Positions 8,121 through 17,090 are shown, counted from the first letter of the stretch. The stretch is 50,150 nucleotides of DNA from Streptosporangiaceae bacterium (GCA_025934375.1 JAICYD010000041.1:1-50150), one strand, 5' to 3'. A program made the numbers and translations. Notes: generated by a model from the sequence alone, not told the origin.

Positions 8121-9626
8121 CTAGCGGAGGAGGTCGGCGATCTGGCGTTGCCAGTTCTCGTCGTGGGGGACCTGGGCGACCAGGGAGCGGGCGAGCAGGG
8201 CGGCTGACGGGTCGGTCCTGGCCGCGGTGGTCAGGCCGGCGGCGTGGACCGCGGCGGCCTGGAAGCCAGTGTCGTCCAGCCAGCGGTTGATGACGCTGCG
8301 GGCGTCGCCGTCGGACTCGTAGACGAAGGTGGCCGGCTCCGGCAGGTTGAGCACCTCGTAGGCGACGCGGCCGCGCGCCGAGGAATACAGCGCGAACGCC
8401 AGGACCGTGGGGTCCGCGCCGGAGGCGGTCAGCGCGGCCAGGTCCTCGGTCGCCGGGACCAGCCGGCCGCGACGGACTTCCGCGCGCGCCGTCATCGGGT
8501 GCGCGACATCGGCGCGGGTCACGTTCATCCCGCCGCCGAGCGCGCGGTAGGCCCAGTAGTCGCCGTAGCCGGCGCCATACCGGCCGCCGAAGGGGCCGCC
8601 GTAACCGCCGAACCGGCCATAGCCGCCGCCGTACCCGCCGTAGCCCCCGTACGCGCCATGGCCGCCCGGGCCGTATCCCCCAGGGCCGTGCCCGCCAGGA
8701 CCGAGGCCGCCCATCACCCCGGCGGCCATCGCGCCGCCCAGGCCTGGCCCGAACAGCCCGCCGGGGCTTTCGTGCTGGCCGATGTGCGGGCTGGCGGCGT
8801 GGTCATACCACGGGGTGCCGCCGACGGCGGGCCGGGTAACGGACGTCCGCTGCTTGAACCCGATCGCCAGGTCGGCGTGCCGGGCCAGCGCGGACACCGC
8901 CGCGAAGCGGTCGGGCAGTGTCGCCACCTGCAGCAGCGTGCCGCTTATCTCCGGGTGGATCGCGTCCAGCGCGCGGGCGGGGACCGCCACGCCGTCGCGG
9001 AGCAGCCCGGCGGTGGCGCGCTGCGCCATCGGGTCCAGCCCGGGCAGCAGCGACCCCAGGAACGCGGCCGTCCGGCCGCTGGCCTGCGATAGCCGCTCGT
9101 TCAAGAGCGCCGTGAGCTCCTCGGTGCGCCAGCCAAGCCGGGACACGACAAGCTGGGAGCCGCCGGACAGCGTGACGGCCACCGAGTAGTTCTCCGTGGC
9201 GACCCCGGTCACGAAGGAGAAGCCGATCCGCTCCGCGGCGCCATCGGCGAGGACCAGCAGCGCATCCTCGAAGACGTTGACTTCAACGGAGACGCCACGG
9301 ACCGTTGCGTGGAAAGTGTCTCCGTCGCCTACCGCGCCGGAGGCCTGGGCGGCGGCCGAGGCCCGCCCCTCCCTGAGCTCAGCCAGCAACTGGGTGCGCA
9401 TCGCGCCGAGCCGGCTGAGCTCGATCGCGGTGCCATCGGCGAGCGTCACGCCGATGCTGAACTGCTGCGGCTCGACGACCGAGGTGATCTGGCCGAACGG
9501 GACGCGCAGGCTCGGCCGGCCGGGCGCCGTGATGACCAGCGTGCCGTTCGACACGCTGGCATCAGCGTTGCCGGACTCAAGCTCGGTGCCGGCCGCGGAG
9601 AAGATCCGGAACTGCGCGGAGCTCAT
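8121..9626 (-). CDS. Unrecognised protein: two PH-like domains, Gly-rich tract and C-terminal domain
   Basis: A 501-residue protein that I do not recognise by name. Residues about 5-88 and about 104-182 are two copies of one beta-rich module. Each ends in a strand plus helix with the shared signature SRLG (LSRLGAMRTQLLAELREG and VSRLGWRTEELTALLNERL), which suggests tandem PH-like domains. Residues about 190-255 are helical. Residues about 295-360 are a Gly/Tyr-rich low-complexity tract (GPGGHGPGGYGPGG, YGGYGGYGGGYG). The last 130 residues form a mixed domain ending ENWQRQIADLLR. There is no signal peptide or membrane helix. The start ATG 9626 lies one base past the stop of the zinc-ribbon gene, so the two are co-transcribed and coupled. 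It is convergent with the GH12-like gene. Confidence 0.6.
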   Translation of the reverse strand: MSSAQFRIFSAAGTELESGNADASVSNGTLVITAPGRPSLRVPFGQITSVVEPQQFSIGVTLADGTAIELSRLGAMRTQLLAELREGRASAAAQASGAVGDGDTFHATVRGVSVEVNVFEDALLVLADGAAERIGFSFVTGVATENYSVAVTLSGGSQLVVSRLGWRTEELTALLNERLSQASGRTAAFLGSLLPGLDPMAQRATAGLLRDGVAVPARALDAIHPEISGTLLQVATLPDRFAAVSALARHADLAIGFKQRTSVTRPAVGGTPWYDHAASPHIGQHESPGGLFGPGLGGAMAAGVMGGLGPGGHGPGGYGPGGHGAYGGYGGYGGGYGRFGGYGGPFGGRYGAGYGDYWAYRALGGGMNVTRADVAHPMTARAEVRRGRLVPATEDLAALTASGADPTVLAFALYSSARGRVAYEVLNLPEPATFVYESDGDARSVINRWLDDTGFQAAAVHAAGLTTAARTDPSAALLARSLVAQVPHDENWQRQIADLLR

Positions 9627-9627
9627 G

Positions 9628-10287
9628 CTATCCGGCGGGGGTGCCGCACTCGCCGCAGAATCGCGCGCCGTTCAGCGAGGTGCCGCAGTTCTGGCAGAAC
9701 TTGCTGGTCGCGGCGGGCGCGGCGGCCTGCGGGGTTCCGCAGTTCTGGCAGAACTTGCCGCCGCCGGTCTCCTGGCCGCAGCCGGAGCATCGTCCGACCG
9801 CCTGATCTCGGTAGTTGACGTCCTTCGTCCAGTCGACACTCTGGATCTTCTGGTGCAGCTGCTCGACCTGCGCCTGCGCCTGCATTCCGGCGATCTCCTG
9901 ATCGAGCCGGGGCGCGCACGTCGTGCACAGGCCGCGCTCGTGGTTCCAGCAGACCTGGTCGCATACCCACTGGCCGCAGCGGTGGCACTGCTTGAAGTAG
10001 GGCTGCATGTCCTCGACGGCCTTCTTGAGGGCCTTGTCGCGGGTCGAGCCGCGCACGGTGTCGCGCATGAACTCGGCGTCCCAGCCGAGTTGCGAGGCCT
10101 TCTCGCCGACCGAGCCCCCCAGCATGTCCCCGCCGAGGCGAAGCAGCCGCCCGCCGAAGCCCGTAACCGAGTGCTGGAATGGCGACATGTAGCCATTTCC
10201 GCAGCGTCGGCAGTAGAATTCGAATTGGTATCCGTCGTCTGAGCTGCGGTCTGAGTAGTTGTCCGTGAAGAAGACCATCCCGGCCAC
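9628..10287 (-). CDS. Multi-zinc-ribbon protein
   Basis: The chosen start is GTG 10287 (VAGMVFFTDNY...), because AGGGGG lies seven bases before it, while the ATG at 10308 has none. The protein has about 219 residues. It has an N-terminal ribbon (FYCRRCGNGYMSPFQ), a middle Cys/His cluster (QCHRCGQWVCDQVCWNHERGLCTTCAP), a coiled segment (QAQAQVEQLHQKIQS) and three C-terminal CxxC knuckles typical of double zinc ribbons (CSGCGQE, FCQNCGTPQ and FCQNCGTSL/FCGECGTPA). Such ribbons mediate protein or nucleic-acid contacts. The gene is first in an operon with the PH-like/Gly-rich protein, and the pair probably acts together. No enzyme motif is present. Upstream are two distant copies of GTTAGC in inverted orientation (about 10327 and 10393), possibly regulatory. 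Confidence 0.75.
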   Translation of the reverse strand: MAGMVFFTDNYSDRSSDDGYQFEFYCRRCGNGYMSPFQHSVTGFGGRLLRLGGDMLGGSVGEKASQLGWDAEFMRDTVRGSTRDKALKKAVEDMQPYFKQCHRCGQWVCDQVCWNHERGLCTTCAPRLDQEIAGMQAQAQVEQLHQKIQSVDWTKDVNYRDQAVGRCSGCGQETGGGKFCQNCGTPQAAAPAATSKFCQNCGTSLNGARFCGECGTPAG

Positions 10288-10611
10288 GGAGCTTCCCCCT
10301 CTTTTCATGGTGTGGGCAGAGGAACGTTAGCAACCAAAGGCGCTGCCCTACAGCACGAATACGACATAAACCGCATGATGTGAAGCGCGGAGCGCTAACG
10401 AACCGCGTCCCGTCCCCGGAACCGGCAACTTCCGACACGGTTGCAGGTGGGAATCACTTCCGTTGGGGGCTGTCTGTCCCCAGGGCTACCGACACCGAGA
10501 ACCTCGCCAGCGACGGCTCCTGGTTCTCCTTCAGCGTTGTCACGTGACCGGCGCCGGCTGGGCTACGACGTGGCGTAGTAGGACATTGGCGGCGAGGGGT
10601 ACCCTCAAGGC
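10288..10611. other. Gene-free divergent spacer
   Basis: No convincing coding frame is present. It must hold the promoters of the zinc-ribbon operon (leftward) and ctaG (rightward). An inverted pair CGTTAGC / GCTAACG (about 10326 and 10393) is the only structure I see. Confidence 0.4.
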
Positions 10612-11640
10612 ATGGACACGCTGCCGCCCTTCAACTGGACGCAGGCCGCGACCAGCTGGCAGTTCGCGCCGGTGGTCACGGCGTTCACCGTGCTGGCGGC
10701 GGCGCTGTACCTGTGGGGCGTGGCGCGGGTGGGCGCCCGGCACCCGGCGCGGCCGTGGCCGCTGTGGCGCACGCTGGTGTTCCTGCTCGGCCTGCTGGTC
10801 ATCGCGGTCGCCACGATGAGCGGGGTGGGCAGCTACGACGACACGCTGTTCTGGGATCACATGGTGCAGCACCTGCTGCTGCTCATGGTCGCGCCGCCGC
10901 TGCTGGTCAGCGGGCAGCCGATGACGCTGTTGCTGCACGCCAGCCGCAATCCGGTGCACACGTGGGCCAAGCGGGCGCTGCGGTCGCGCCTGGTGCACTG
11001 GGTGACGTGGCCGTTGCTGGGGACCGCCCTGTACGCGGCGACCGTCGTCGGCACGCACCTGACCAGCTTCATGAGCTACGTGGAGAGCAACGAGACGGTC
11101 CACCAGGCCGAGCACGTGCTCTTTCTCGTGGTCGGTTACCTGTACTTCCTGCCGCTGATCGGCAGGGAGCCGATCGGCTGGCGGGTGGCCTACCCGCTGC
11201 GGCTGTTCCTGTTGTTCCTGGCGATGCCGGTGGACGCGTTCACCGGCGTGGTTCTCGGCTCGATGACCAGCGACCCGTTCCACGCGATGGAGCCCCGGTC
11301 CTGGGGCCCCTCCCCGGTGCAGGACCTGCACGACGGCGGCGCGGTGATGTGGATCGGCGGCGCGGCGATAATGCTGGTGCTCATCTTGGCGGTGTTCTTC
11401 GCGTGGAGCCGGGAGCGGCGGCCATCAGCCGGCATGGGGTGGCTGGAGACGGCCCGGCGGGTCAACCTGGCCGCGGTGACCAGCGAGGGCGTGCCCGCGG
11501 GCGCCCCCGGGGCGGTCGGCGCGGTCCCGGTGATCAGCGAGTTCGTCGACGTGGACGCCGACGACGCCTCCCTGGAGGCGTACAACGCCTACCTCGCGCG
11601 CCTCAACGGCCCCGCTGGCCACGGCGGGGCGGACCTGTAG
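10612..11640 (+). CDS. ctaG: Cytochrome c oxidase assembly factor CtaG (caa3_CtaG family)
   Basis: A 342-residue polytopic membrane protein with about seven hydrophobic helices. Family features are the His-rich first half (WDHMVQHLLLLMVAPPLLVSGQP), HQAEHVLFLVVGYLYFLPLIG, and the late helix MWIGGAAIMLVLILAVFFAW. CtaG family proteins support copper insertion or assembly of cytochrome c oxidase in Gram-positive bacteria. The conserved histidines in DHMVQH and HQAEH are candidates for metal binding (family knowledge). The last 70 residues form an Ala/Asp-rich cytoplasmic tail. The start is ATG 10612. No other oxidase genes are adjacent. Confidence 0.85.
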   Translation: MDTLPPFNWTQAATSWQFAPVVTAFTVLAAALYLWGVARVGARHPARPWPLWRTLVFLLGLLVIAVATMSGVGSYDDTLFWDHMVQHLLLLMVAPPLLVSGQPMTLLLHASRNPVHTWAKRALRSRLVHWVTWPLLGTALYAATVVGTHLTSFMSYVESNETVHQAEHVLFLVVGYLYFLPLIGREPIGWRVAYPLRLFLLFLAMPVDAFTGVVLGSMTSDPFHAMEPRSWGPSPVQDLHDGGAVMWIGGAAIMLVLILAVFFAWSRERRPSAGMGWLETARRVNLAAVTSEGVPAGAPGAVGAVPVISEFVDVDADDASLEAYNAYLARLNGPAGHGGADL

Positions 11641-11809
11641 CTTTACCTCTCCCAGGGATAGCCCCTCATCTCCCTAAGCTACGCTCCGAATACCTTCTGT
11701 ATCATGTGACGCGTCTCTGCTTCGCAATCCCCCTGCTCACGTCTTCAGTACTTCTGTATCGGTACCGCTGGATCCAGATCTCTGGAACCGGGAAGGAGCA
11801 AGGGGGATC

Positions 11810-12925
11810 ATGCGGATGATTAATCGGGTCACCTTGGCGGTGACGGCTTCGGTGGCGCTTAGCGTCACCCTCGCCGCCGGGGCCATGGCCACGCCGGCGC
11901 GGCCGGCCTCATTCATCGGCGGCTTCGGCACGCTGACGACGATCGCGTCGACGGTGCCGGCCAACGGCGACGTCAACCCCTACGGCGTGGCGGTCGTCCG
12001 GCACAGCCAGGGCAAGCTCGTCGCGGGGAACGTGCTCGTCAGCAACTTCAACAACTCAGCCAACCAGCAGGGCACCGGGACCACCATCGTGTCGGTCTCG
12101 CCGCGCGGAGCGGTGCACCTGTTCGCCCGGATCACCGCGTCCGGGCCCGCCCGGGCCTGCCCGGGCGGGATCGGCCTGACCACCGCGCTGTCGATACTGG
12201 ACGGCGGCTGGGTGGTGGTCGGCAGCCTGCCCACCGCCGGCGGCGACCCGGCCACCTCGAAGGCGGGCTGCCTGCTGGTGCTCGACAGCCAGGGCAAGGT
12301 CGTGGAGACCTTCGCCGGGCACGGCATCAACGGCCCGTGGGACATGACCGCGGTCAACTTCGGCCCGGTGGCTGTGCTCTTCGTGACCAATGTCCTCAAC
12401 GGGACCGTGGCTGCTAAGGGTGCGACGGTTCACCGCGGGACGGTGCTGCGGTTGCTCGTCACCACGCCGCGCGGCCCGTTCGCCCGGCCGAGGCTGCTCG
12501 GCGCCGACGTCATCGGGTCGGGGTTCGCGGAGAAGACCGACCCGAACGCGCTGGTCATCGGGCCGACGGGGGTCGGGCTGGGCGCGCGCGGGACGCTTTA
12601 CGTCGCCGACACGCTCGGCAACCGGATCACGGCCATCGCGGACGCGCTGTTCCGGCGCGGCAGCGCCGGCACCGGGCGGGTGGTCACCACCGGGAACGGG
12701 CTGAACGGCCCGCTCGGCCTGGCCATCGCACCCGGCGGCGATATCGTCACCGCCAACTCCGGCGACGGGAACCTCGTCGAGACGACTCCCGGCGGAGCCC
12801 AGGCATCCGTCAAGATGGTGACCCAGGGCGGCGGCGGCGCGCTGTTCGGCCTGGCCATCGCCCCGCACGGCAGCGGCGTCTACTTCGTCGACGACTCCGT
12901 CAACACGCTAGTTCTTCTACATTGA
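11810..12925 (+). CDS. Secreted NHL/SMP-30-like beta-propeller protein
   Basis: A 371-residue protein with a signal peptide (MRMINRVTLAVTASVALSVT... AMA-TPARP, cleavage near residue 27). The mature part is built of repeated blades with NPYGVAVV, NVLVSNFNN, GPWDMTAVNF, LFVTNVLNGTV, GTLYVADTLGNRITAI, NGPLGLAIAPGGDIVTANSGDGNLVE and LFGLAIAPHGSGVYFVDDS. These are NHL/SMP-30-type blades, a scaffold for binding or for lactonase activity. The usual metal-site acidic residues cannot be assigned confidently, so the activity is unknown. The ribosome binding site AGGGGG directly precedes ATG 11810. It is monocistronic, with a strong hairpin ten bases after the stop. Confidence 0.75.
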   Translation: MRMINRVTLAVTASVALSVTLAAGAMATPARPASFIGGFGTLTTIASTVPANGDVNPYGVAVVRHSQGKLVAGNVLVSNFNNSANQQGTGTTIVSVSPRGAVHLFARITASGPARACPGGIGLTTALSILDGGWVVVGSLPTAGGDPATSKAGCLLVLDSQGKVVETFAGHGINGPWDMTAVNFGPVAVLFVTNVLNGTVAAKGATVHRGTVLRLLVTTPRGPFARPRLLGADVIGSGFAEKTDPNALVIGPTGVGLGARGTLYVADTLGNRITAIADALFRRGSAGTGRVVTTGNGLNGPLGLAIAPGGDIVTANSGDGNLVETTPGGAQASVKMVTQGGGGALFGLAIAPHGSGVYFVDDSVNTLVLLH

Positions 12926-12934
12926 GGATGGTTC

Positions 12935-12971
12935 CGCGCGGGACCCGGGGACTGTTCATGGGTCCCGCGCG
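12935..12971 (+). terminator. Strong hairpin terminator after beta-propeller gene
   Basis: A perfect 12-bp inverted repeat CGCGCGGGACCC / GGGTCCCGCGCG with a 13-nt loop, ten bases past the stop codon. It has no U-tract, which is usual in high-G+C actinomycetes. Confidence 0.75.
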
Positions 12972-13160
12972 ACGGTGAGCCGTGGAGGGCCTTCGTGGTT
13001 TCGGGCAGCCCTCCCGGCAAGCCGGATTCGACGGACGATGGCTGCACTAGCTGGGGGTCTGGGGAGCTGGTGTGTGCCCCCCAGGAAAACAGCGACACGC
13101 CGGTAGCGTTCTCTACGTCAATCTACGGCGGGGGCTAGAAGCGGGAATAGAGTCCGATCC

Positions 13161-14342
13161 ATGGATCCCGTGCGCAATCCTTATGCCCCAGGTGCCGGGC
13201 AACGTCCTCCTGAGCTCGCCGGCCGGGACCGGGAGATCCAGCAGTTCGAGGTGGTCTTGGAGCGGGTCGCCCGCGCGCGCCCCGAGCGCAGCATGGTGCT
13301 GACCGGGCTGCGCGGGGTGGGCAAGACGGTGCTGTTGAATACGTTCCGGTCGATGGCGCTGCAGAAGCTGTGGGGGACCGGGAAGCTTGAGGCCCGGCCC
13401 GATCAGTCCATCCGTCGTCCGGTGGCCAACGCGCTGCACATGGCCGTGCGCGAGCTCGCGCCGCGGCACCGTGCCCCGGACCGGATCGATGACTTCCTGG
13501 GCGTGCTCAAGGCCTTTGCGCTGCGCGACCCGCGGGCGCCCAAGGGCGCGACGAGCGTGAACCTGGGCATCGACGTTCCCGCCACGCGGGGCCGGGCCGA
13601 CTCTGGCGACCTCGAGGTGGACCTCACCGAATTGTTCAGCGATGCGGCGTCGGTCGCCGCTGACCTCGGCGTGGGCATCGCGCTGTTCGTCGATGAGATG
13701 CAGGACATCCCCGCGCTGGACGTGTCCGCCCTGTGCGCCGCGTGCCACGAGCTGTCCCAGGTGGGCGGGCCGCTGATCGTGGTCGGGGCGGGGCTGCCGC
13801 ACCTGCCGTCGGTGCTGTCGGCGAGCAAGAGCTACTCAGAGCGGCTGTTCCGGTACGCGCGCATTGACCGGCTCGACCGCGACGCCGCCGACCAGGCGCT
13901 GATCGCCCCGGCCGAGCGCGAGGACGTGATCTTCAAGCAGGACGCGCTCGACGCGCTGTACGCGGCGGCCGACGGCTACCCGTACTTCGTCCAGGCGTAC
14001 GGCAAGGTCACCTGGGACGTGGCCGCCGCCTCGCCCGTCACCGCGGCCGACGTGGCGGTGGCGGCGCCGGAGGCCGAGGGCGAGCTGGCCGTCGGGTTCT
14101 TCGGCAGCCGGTACGAGCGGGCGACGCCGGCCGAGCGGGAGTACATGCGGGCGATGGCGGCGATCGGCGACGAGCCGGTGCCGACGTCGGCGGTCGCCGA
14201 AGAGCTCGGCCGCAAGCCATCCAGCCTTTCCCCGTCGCGGGATGGCCTGATCAAGAAGGGGCTGATCTACAGCTCCGAGCGCGGGCTGATCGCGTTCACG
14301 GTCCCGCACTTCGGCAAGTTCCTGCGCGCGCAGCCCAGCTGA
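13161..14342 (+). CDS. AAA-type ATPase with C-terminal winged helix
   Basis: A 393-residue ATPase. It begins MDPVRNPYAPGAGQRPPELAGR, a start shared by many actinomycete AAA ATPases. Walker A is GLRGVGKT (49-56) and Walker B ALFVDEMQD (174-182). A sensor-like strand PLIVVGAGLPHLP follows, and then ERLFRYARIDRL. Residues about 325-390 read as a winged helix-turn-helix (EYMRAMAAIGDEPVPTSAVAEELGR, LSPSRDGLIKKGLIYSSERGLIAFTVPHFGKFL). The layout is that of Orc1/Cdc6-like or ATPase_2-type switch ATPases, probably DNA-binding. No partner gene is adjacent and the target is unknown. The start is ATG 13161, with no strong Shine-Dalgarno (GCGGGAATAG about 12 bases upstream). Confidence 0.75.
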   Translation: MDPVRNPYAPGAGQRPPELAGRDREIQQFEVVLERVARARPERSMVLTGLRGVGKTVLLNTFRSMALQKLWGTGKLEARPDQSIRRPVANALHMAVRELAPRHRAPDRIDDFLGVLKAFALRDPRAPKGATSVNLGIDVPATRGRADSGDLEVDLTELFSDAASVAADLGVGIALFVDEMQDIPALDVSALCAACHELSQVGGPLIVVGAGLPHLPSVLSASKSYSERLFRYARIDRLDRDAADQALIAPAEREDVIFKQDALDALYAAADGYPYFVQAYGKVTWDVAAASPVTAADVAVAAPEAEGELAVGFFGSRYERATPAEREYMRAMAAIGDEPVPTSAVAEELGRKPSSLSPSRDGLIKKGLIYSSERGLIAFTVPHFGKFLRAQPS

Positions 14343-14457
14343 TTATCGAGTTTATTGGGAGTTCTTGGAGTTTCCCTAGAATGCTGTAGAGACCGGAAGA
14401 GCGCTTGAGCCCGACGGGGGGTTTGCGGTTAGCGGGGCGCCTGCGGCCAGGGGGCCG

Positions 14458-15642
14458 CTAGACGCTGGACGATCGCTGCAGGCCTCGGGCGGGACGGTGG
14501 TGCTGGCCGCCGGGCGGCTGCACGTGCGGTACGAAGCGCGGGTGCCGCAGCGGCACCTGCTGCTCCGGGGCCGTGTTGTGGAGGTGGGCCGATTCGCGCG
14601 GTGCCGCGTGCGCCAGCGGACGGGCGGGCCGCGCGGCGGCCCGCACCCGCGGCGCGGGTACGAGGGCGGGCGTGAACGTCGGCGTGGGGAGCCGGGTCCA
14701 TTGCGGCGCCGGCATCGGGCCAGTGGTGGCGCCGCTATCGGCCAGGAGCTCGGCATTGCTGGCCAGCCGCCAGGTGGTGTTCGCCGGGCTGGCCGGCGCC
14801 GGGACGGCGGTGGCCGGGATCAGGTTCACGGCCTCCACGATCGCCGCGCGCACCAGGGCGCGGTGCTCTTGAAGGTAGACGCCGAAGACCACCTCCACCG
14901 CCCGGCCGCTGATCGCCGCCGGATAGGCGAGGAAGCGCCAGCAGCCCTCCCGCCAGACGTCAGCGGGCTCGCGCGCGGTGAGGTATCGCTGGTAGGACCG
15001 CCATGAAGTGCTGCCGCGCAGGGAGGCAATGCTGCGCGCGACCGGAAGCCTGCGGGTCTCGCACGGGTCGGAATGGCCCAGCCGGACCATGAGCTGGCTG
15101 ACTTCCGGGGACAGCGCCGCGATGACCAGCAGTTCGGCGGCGCCGGCGGCGAGCAGCACGAGGGCCTGAGCTACCGAGTCCGGCAAGCGCAACGGGGGCA
15201 CCCCGATCGCCGCGGCCGACCCCGCGCAGAGCAAGATCGAGCGGGCGAGCGTGCGGGTGCTCACGGGCGTCTGGCTCAGGTCGCCGAAGCAGCCGCAGCC
15301 GGCACTGGGACGACGGAGCCGCAGTTCGTTGAGCGCGCCCACCGCGGTGCCGAACAATAGAGCCGTGCAGCCGCGGACGACCGTCGCGGGCAGGCCCGCC
15401 CCGATCTGGCTCGCGGTCAGGACCAGGCCGACCCCGAGGACGCACTCGCCGCAGCAGATGGTGATAGTCATTGGCTTGCGCAATATGAGCGGGAACATTG
15501 CCGTGGGGCTGAGCGCGGCCTCGACGGAATGAGAATGAACGGCTCGCCGCGCCTTGGCCGCGCACGCGCCGATGAGCAAGGCGGCGATGATCGGGATCTG
15601 CACTTCCCTGGCCGCGCTGAGCACGGCACCCCCGAAAGGCAT
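14458..15642 (-). CDS. MauE/DoxX-like redox-associated membrane protein
   Basis: The start is ATG 15642 (MPFGGAVLSAAREVQIP), with AAAGGAGAAG eight bases upstream. A GTG at 15660 is less likely. The protein has about 394 residues. The first 180 contain four to five transmembrane helices and the MauE hallmark CGCFGDLSQTPVSTRTLARS. A lone Cys pair also sits in ITICCGECVLG. MauE-like proteins are thought to handle thiol/disulfide chemistry for maturation of cysteine-rich exported proteins. The C-terminal 210 residues are cytosolic and end in a Pro/Arg/His-rich disordered tail not typical of MauE. The gene follows the Cys-rich protein gene by about 110 bp and is probably co-transcribed with it. 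A thiol-redox role for the pair is inferred. Confidence 0.65.
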   Translation of the reverse strand: MPFGGAVLSAAREVQIPIIAALLIGACAAKARRAVHSHSVEAALSPTAMFPLILRKPMTITICCGECVLGVGLVLTASQIGAGLPATVVRGCTALLFGTAVGALNELRLRRPSAGCGCFGDLSQTPVSTRTLARSILLCAGSAAAIGVPPLRLPDSVAQALVLLAAGAAELLVIAALSPEVSQLMVRLGHSDPCETRRLPVARSIASLRGSTSWRSYQRYLTAREPADVWREGCWRFLAYPAAISGRAVEVVFGVYLQEHRALVRAAIVEAVNLIPATAVPAPASPANTTWRLASNAELLADSGATTGPMPAPQWTRLPTPTFTPALVPAPRVRAAARPARPLAHAAPRESAHLHNTAPEQQVPLRHPRFVPHVQPPGGQHHRPARGLQRSSSV

Positions 15643-15731
15643 GACATCTTCTCCTTTCACTTGGTGTACCGCGCGGCTACGTATGCGTTTCCCCCGCCGT
15701 GCCCGCGGTCCTCGACTTACGGATTTCCGAT

Positions 15732-15751
15732 GGCCAGCACCCCGGCTGGCC
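15732..15751 (-). terminator. Hairpin between Cys-rich gene and MauE-like gene
   Basis: Inverted repeat GGCCAGC / GCTGGCC with a 6-nt loop, three bases after the stop of the upstream gene on this strand. It could be a partial terminator or an mRNA-stability element setting the ratio of the two products. Confidence 0.35.
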
Positions 15752-15754
15752 GGC

Positions 15755-16960
15755 TCACCTCGCCATCGTCAGCGACGCGTTGAAGCAACCATTCTCGAGC
15801 CGCCCGCCGAGCTGGACGAAGGCGGCCATCGTGAGGTCGGCGATCCGGCCGCGCGGCGACGTGCGGCATTCCACGCAGCGATCGCAGAAGAGCCGGGCCG
15901 CCGCGCCGCAGCTGGTGATCGGCAATGGCGCCGACAGCCCGGAGCATTCGTTGCGCATGGTGACGACGCTGCCGACCGAAAGGTACGGAAGCCGGATGCA
16001 CCCTGGGCCGACGTCGTGCGGGTCGAAGCTGTGCGGGCTGAGGCCTTCGTAGCTGGCGCCCTGATCGAAGGCGCCCTGATCGCTGGCGCCTTCGTGGCTG
16101 GCGGCCTGGTGGCTCGGACCTTGGTGGCTGACCCGGTGGTGCTCGCAGCCGGTCTCGGGGTCAACGGCCGGGTAGGCGATTCCTAGCAGGCCGGCGGGCT
16201 CGGCGTCCGGCTCGTGCCAGACGGCGGTTCCGATGACCGGGTTCGGGAGCCGGCCGCTGACGAGGGGCGGGACCGGGGGGTGATCGGCGCGATAGGCCGG
16301 CTGCGCGGTCGCCGGGCTGACCGCCTGCAGGAAGCCCTGCCGCCTCAGGCCGATGACGTCGATCAGGTAACCGGGCTCCAGCCGGGGGAAGCGGACCAGG
16401 ATCTGACGGTAGGCCTCGCGGGTGATGACCACGGCCTTGCGCGCCCTCGCGGGCCCCGCGTCAACGAGCAGTTCCAGGCTCCGCGGCGATCCGGTGCCGA
16501 GGGCCGGCCCGCTAGCCCGGGCCTGCAAGATCGTGCCGGTCGCGCGGCCGATTCCGGCCCACACTCGCTCGGCGACCGCGCGGCCGGGCGTGGACTTGCG
16601 CACGATGACCTGGTCTCCGCGGTGCAGCACGGCCGGGTCGACGGCCGACCCCCGCCAGGCGGTAGTGGCTGGCGTCATCGCCAGCCGTTCTTCGCCCTCG
16701 AGGGTCTGCAAGACGAGCACGTGCGGGCTCACGTCATGAAGCGTTCCGGTGATGACCATCCGCTCCGCGAGCGGGCGCGGGGACAGCAAGCTCGCGTACG
16801 CGTCGGCGTGCAGGGCGGTCACGCCCCGCTGGCCGAGCACGGCCGCGCGCATCAATGGCCGCCGGGCGAACCGCCCGAGATCGTGTGATTGAAGGAGATC
16901 GTCGCACTTGTGCTGGTATTCCGGCGGCTGCCCCTGCCGGAATGCCCGGTTTTGCCGCAC
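15755..16960 (-). CDS. Cys-rich protein with barrel-like domains; unrecognised
   Basis: About 401 residues from GTG 16960, which follows GGAGG at short spacing; ATG 16852 is an alternative. Residues about 65-215 contain two OB/DUF5666-like beta modules (VITGTLHDVSPHVLVLQTLEG, RGDQVIVRKSTPGRAVAERV, then LRRQGF). A run of about 30 residues encoded by a 15-bp tandem repeat follows. The last 90 residues are cysteine-rich: GPGCIRLPYLSVGS, RNECSGL, ITSCGAA, FCDRCVECRTSPRGRIADLT and ENGCFNAS. The order LPYLSVGSVVT... RGRIADLTMAAFVQLGG resembles RlpA-like double-psi barrels with added disulfides (inference). No signal peptide is visible, which is odd for such a protein. It precedes the MauE-like gene and diverges from a sigma factor. 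Confidence 0.55.
   Translation of the reverse strand: MRQNRAFRQGQPPEYQHKCDDLLQSHDLGRFARRPLMRAAVLGQRGVTALHADAYASLLSPRPLAERMVITGTLHDVSPHVLVLQTLEGEERLAMTPATTAWRGSAVDPAVLHRGDQVIVRKSTPGRAVAERVWAGIGRATGTILQARASGPALGTGSPRSLELLVDAGPARARKAVVITREAYRQILVRFPRLEPGYLIDVIGLRRQGFLQAVSPATAQPAYRADHPPVPPLVSGRLPNPVIGTAVWHEPDAEPAGLLGIAYPAVDPETGCEHHRVSHQGPSHQAASHEGASDQGAFDQGASYEGLSPHSFDPHDVGPGCIRLPYLSVGSVVTMRNECSGLSAPLPITSCGAAARLFCDRCVECRTSPRGRIADLTMAAFVQLGGRLENGCFNASLTMAR
16045..16134. repeat. Six tandem 15-bp in-gene repeats
   Basis: Six consecutive 15-bp units of the type CCTGATCGAAGGCGC (16045-16059, then every 15 bases to 16134) encode a pentapeptide repeat, read on the minus strand as A-S/F-D/H/Y-Q/E-G. The repeats are diverged at the left-hand protein end. 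They form a flexible linker between the barrel-like region and the Cys-rich domain. Confidence 0.7.
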
Positions 16961-17090
16961 TTGCCCTCCGTGTTATTGCCCCCGTATTGACCTGTCTTCT
17001 GACCTTGCTCGTGCGCGCGCGAATACGTCAAGTGATTGCCCGAATTATCCCGGTGAAATATGCCGAGAATTTGTTAGAGGTTGATGCCGT

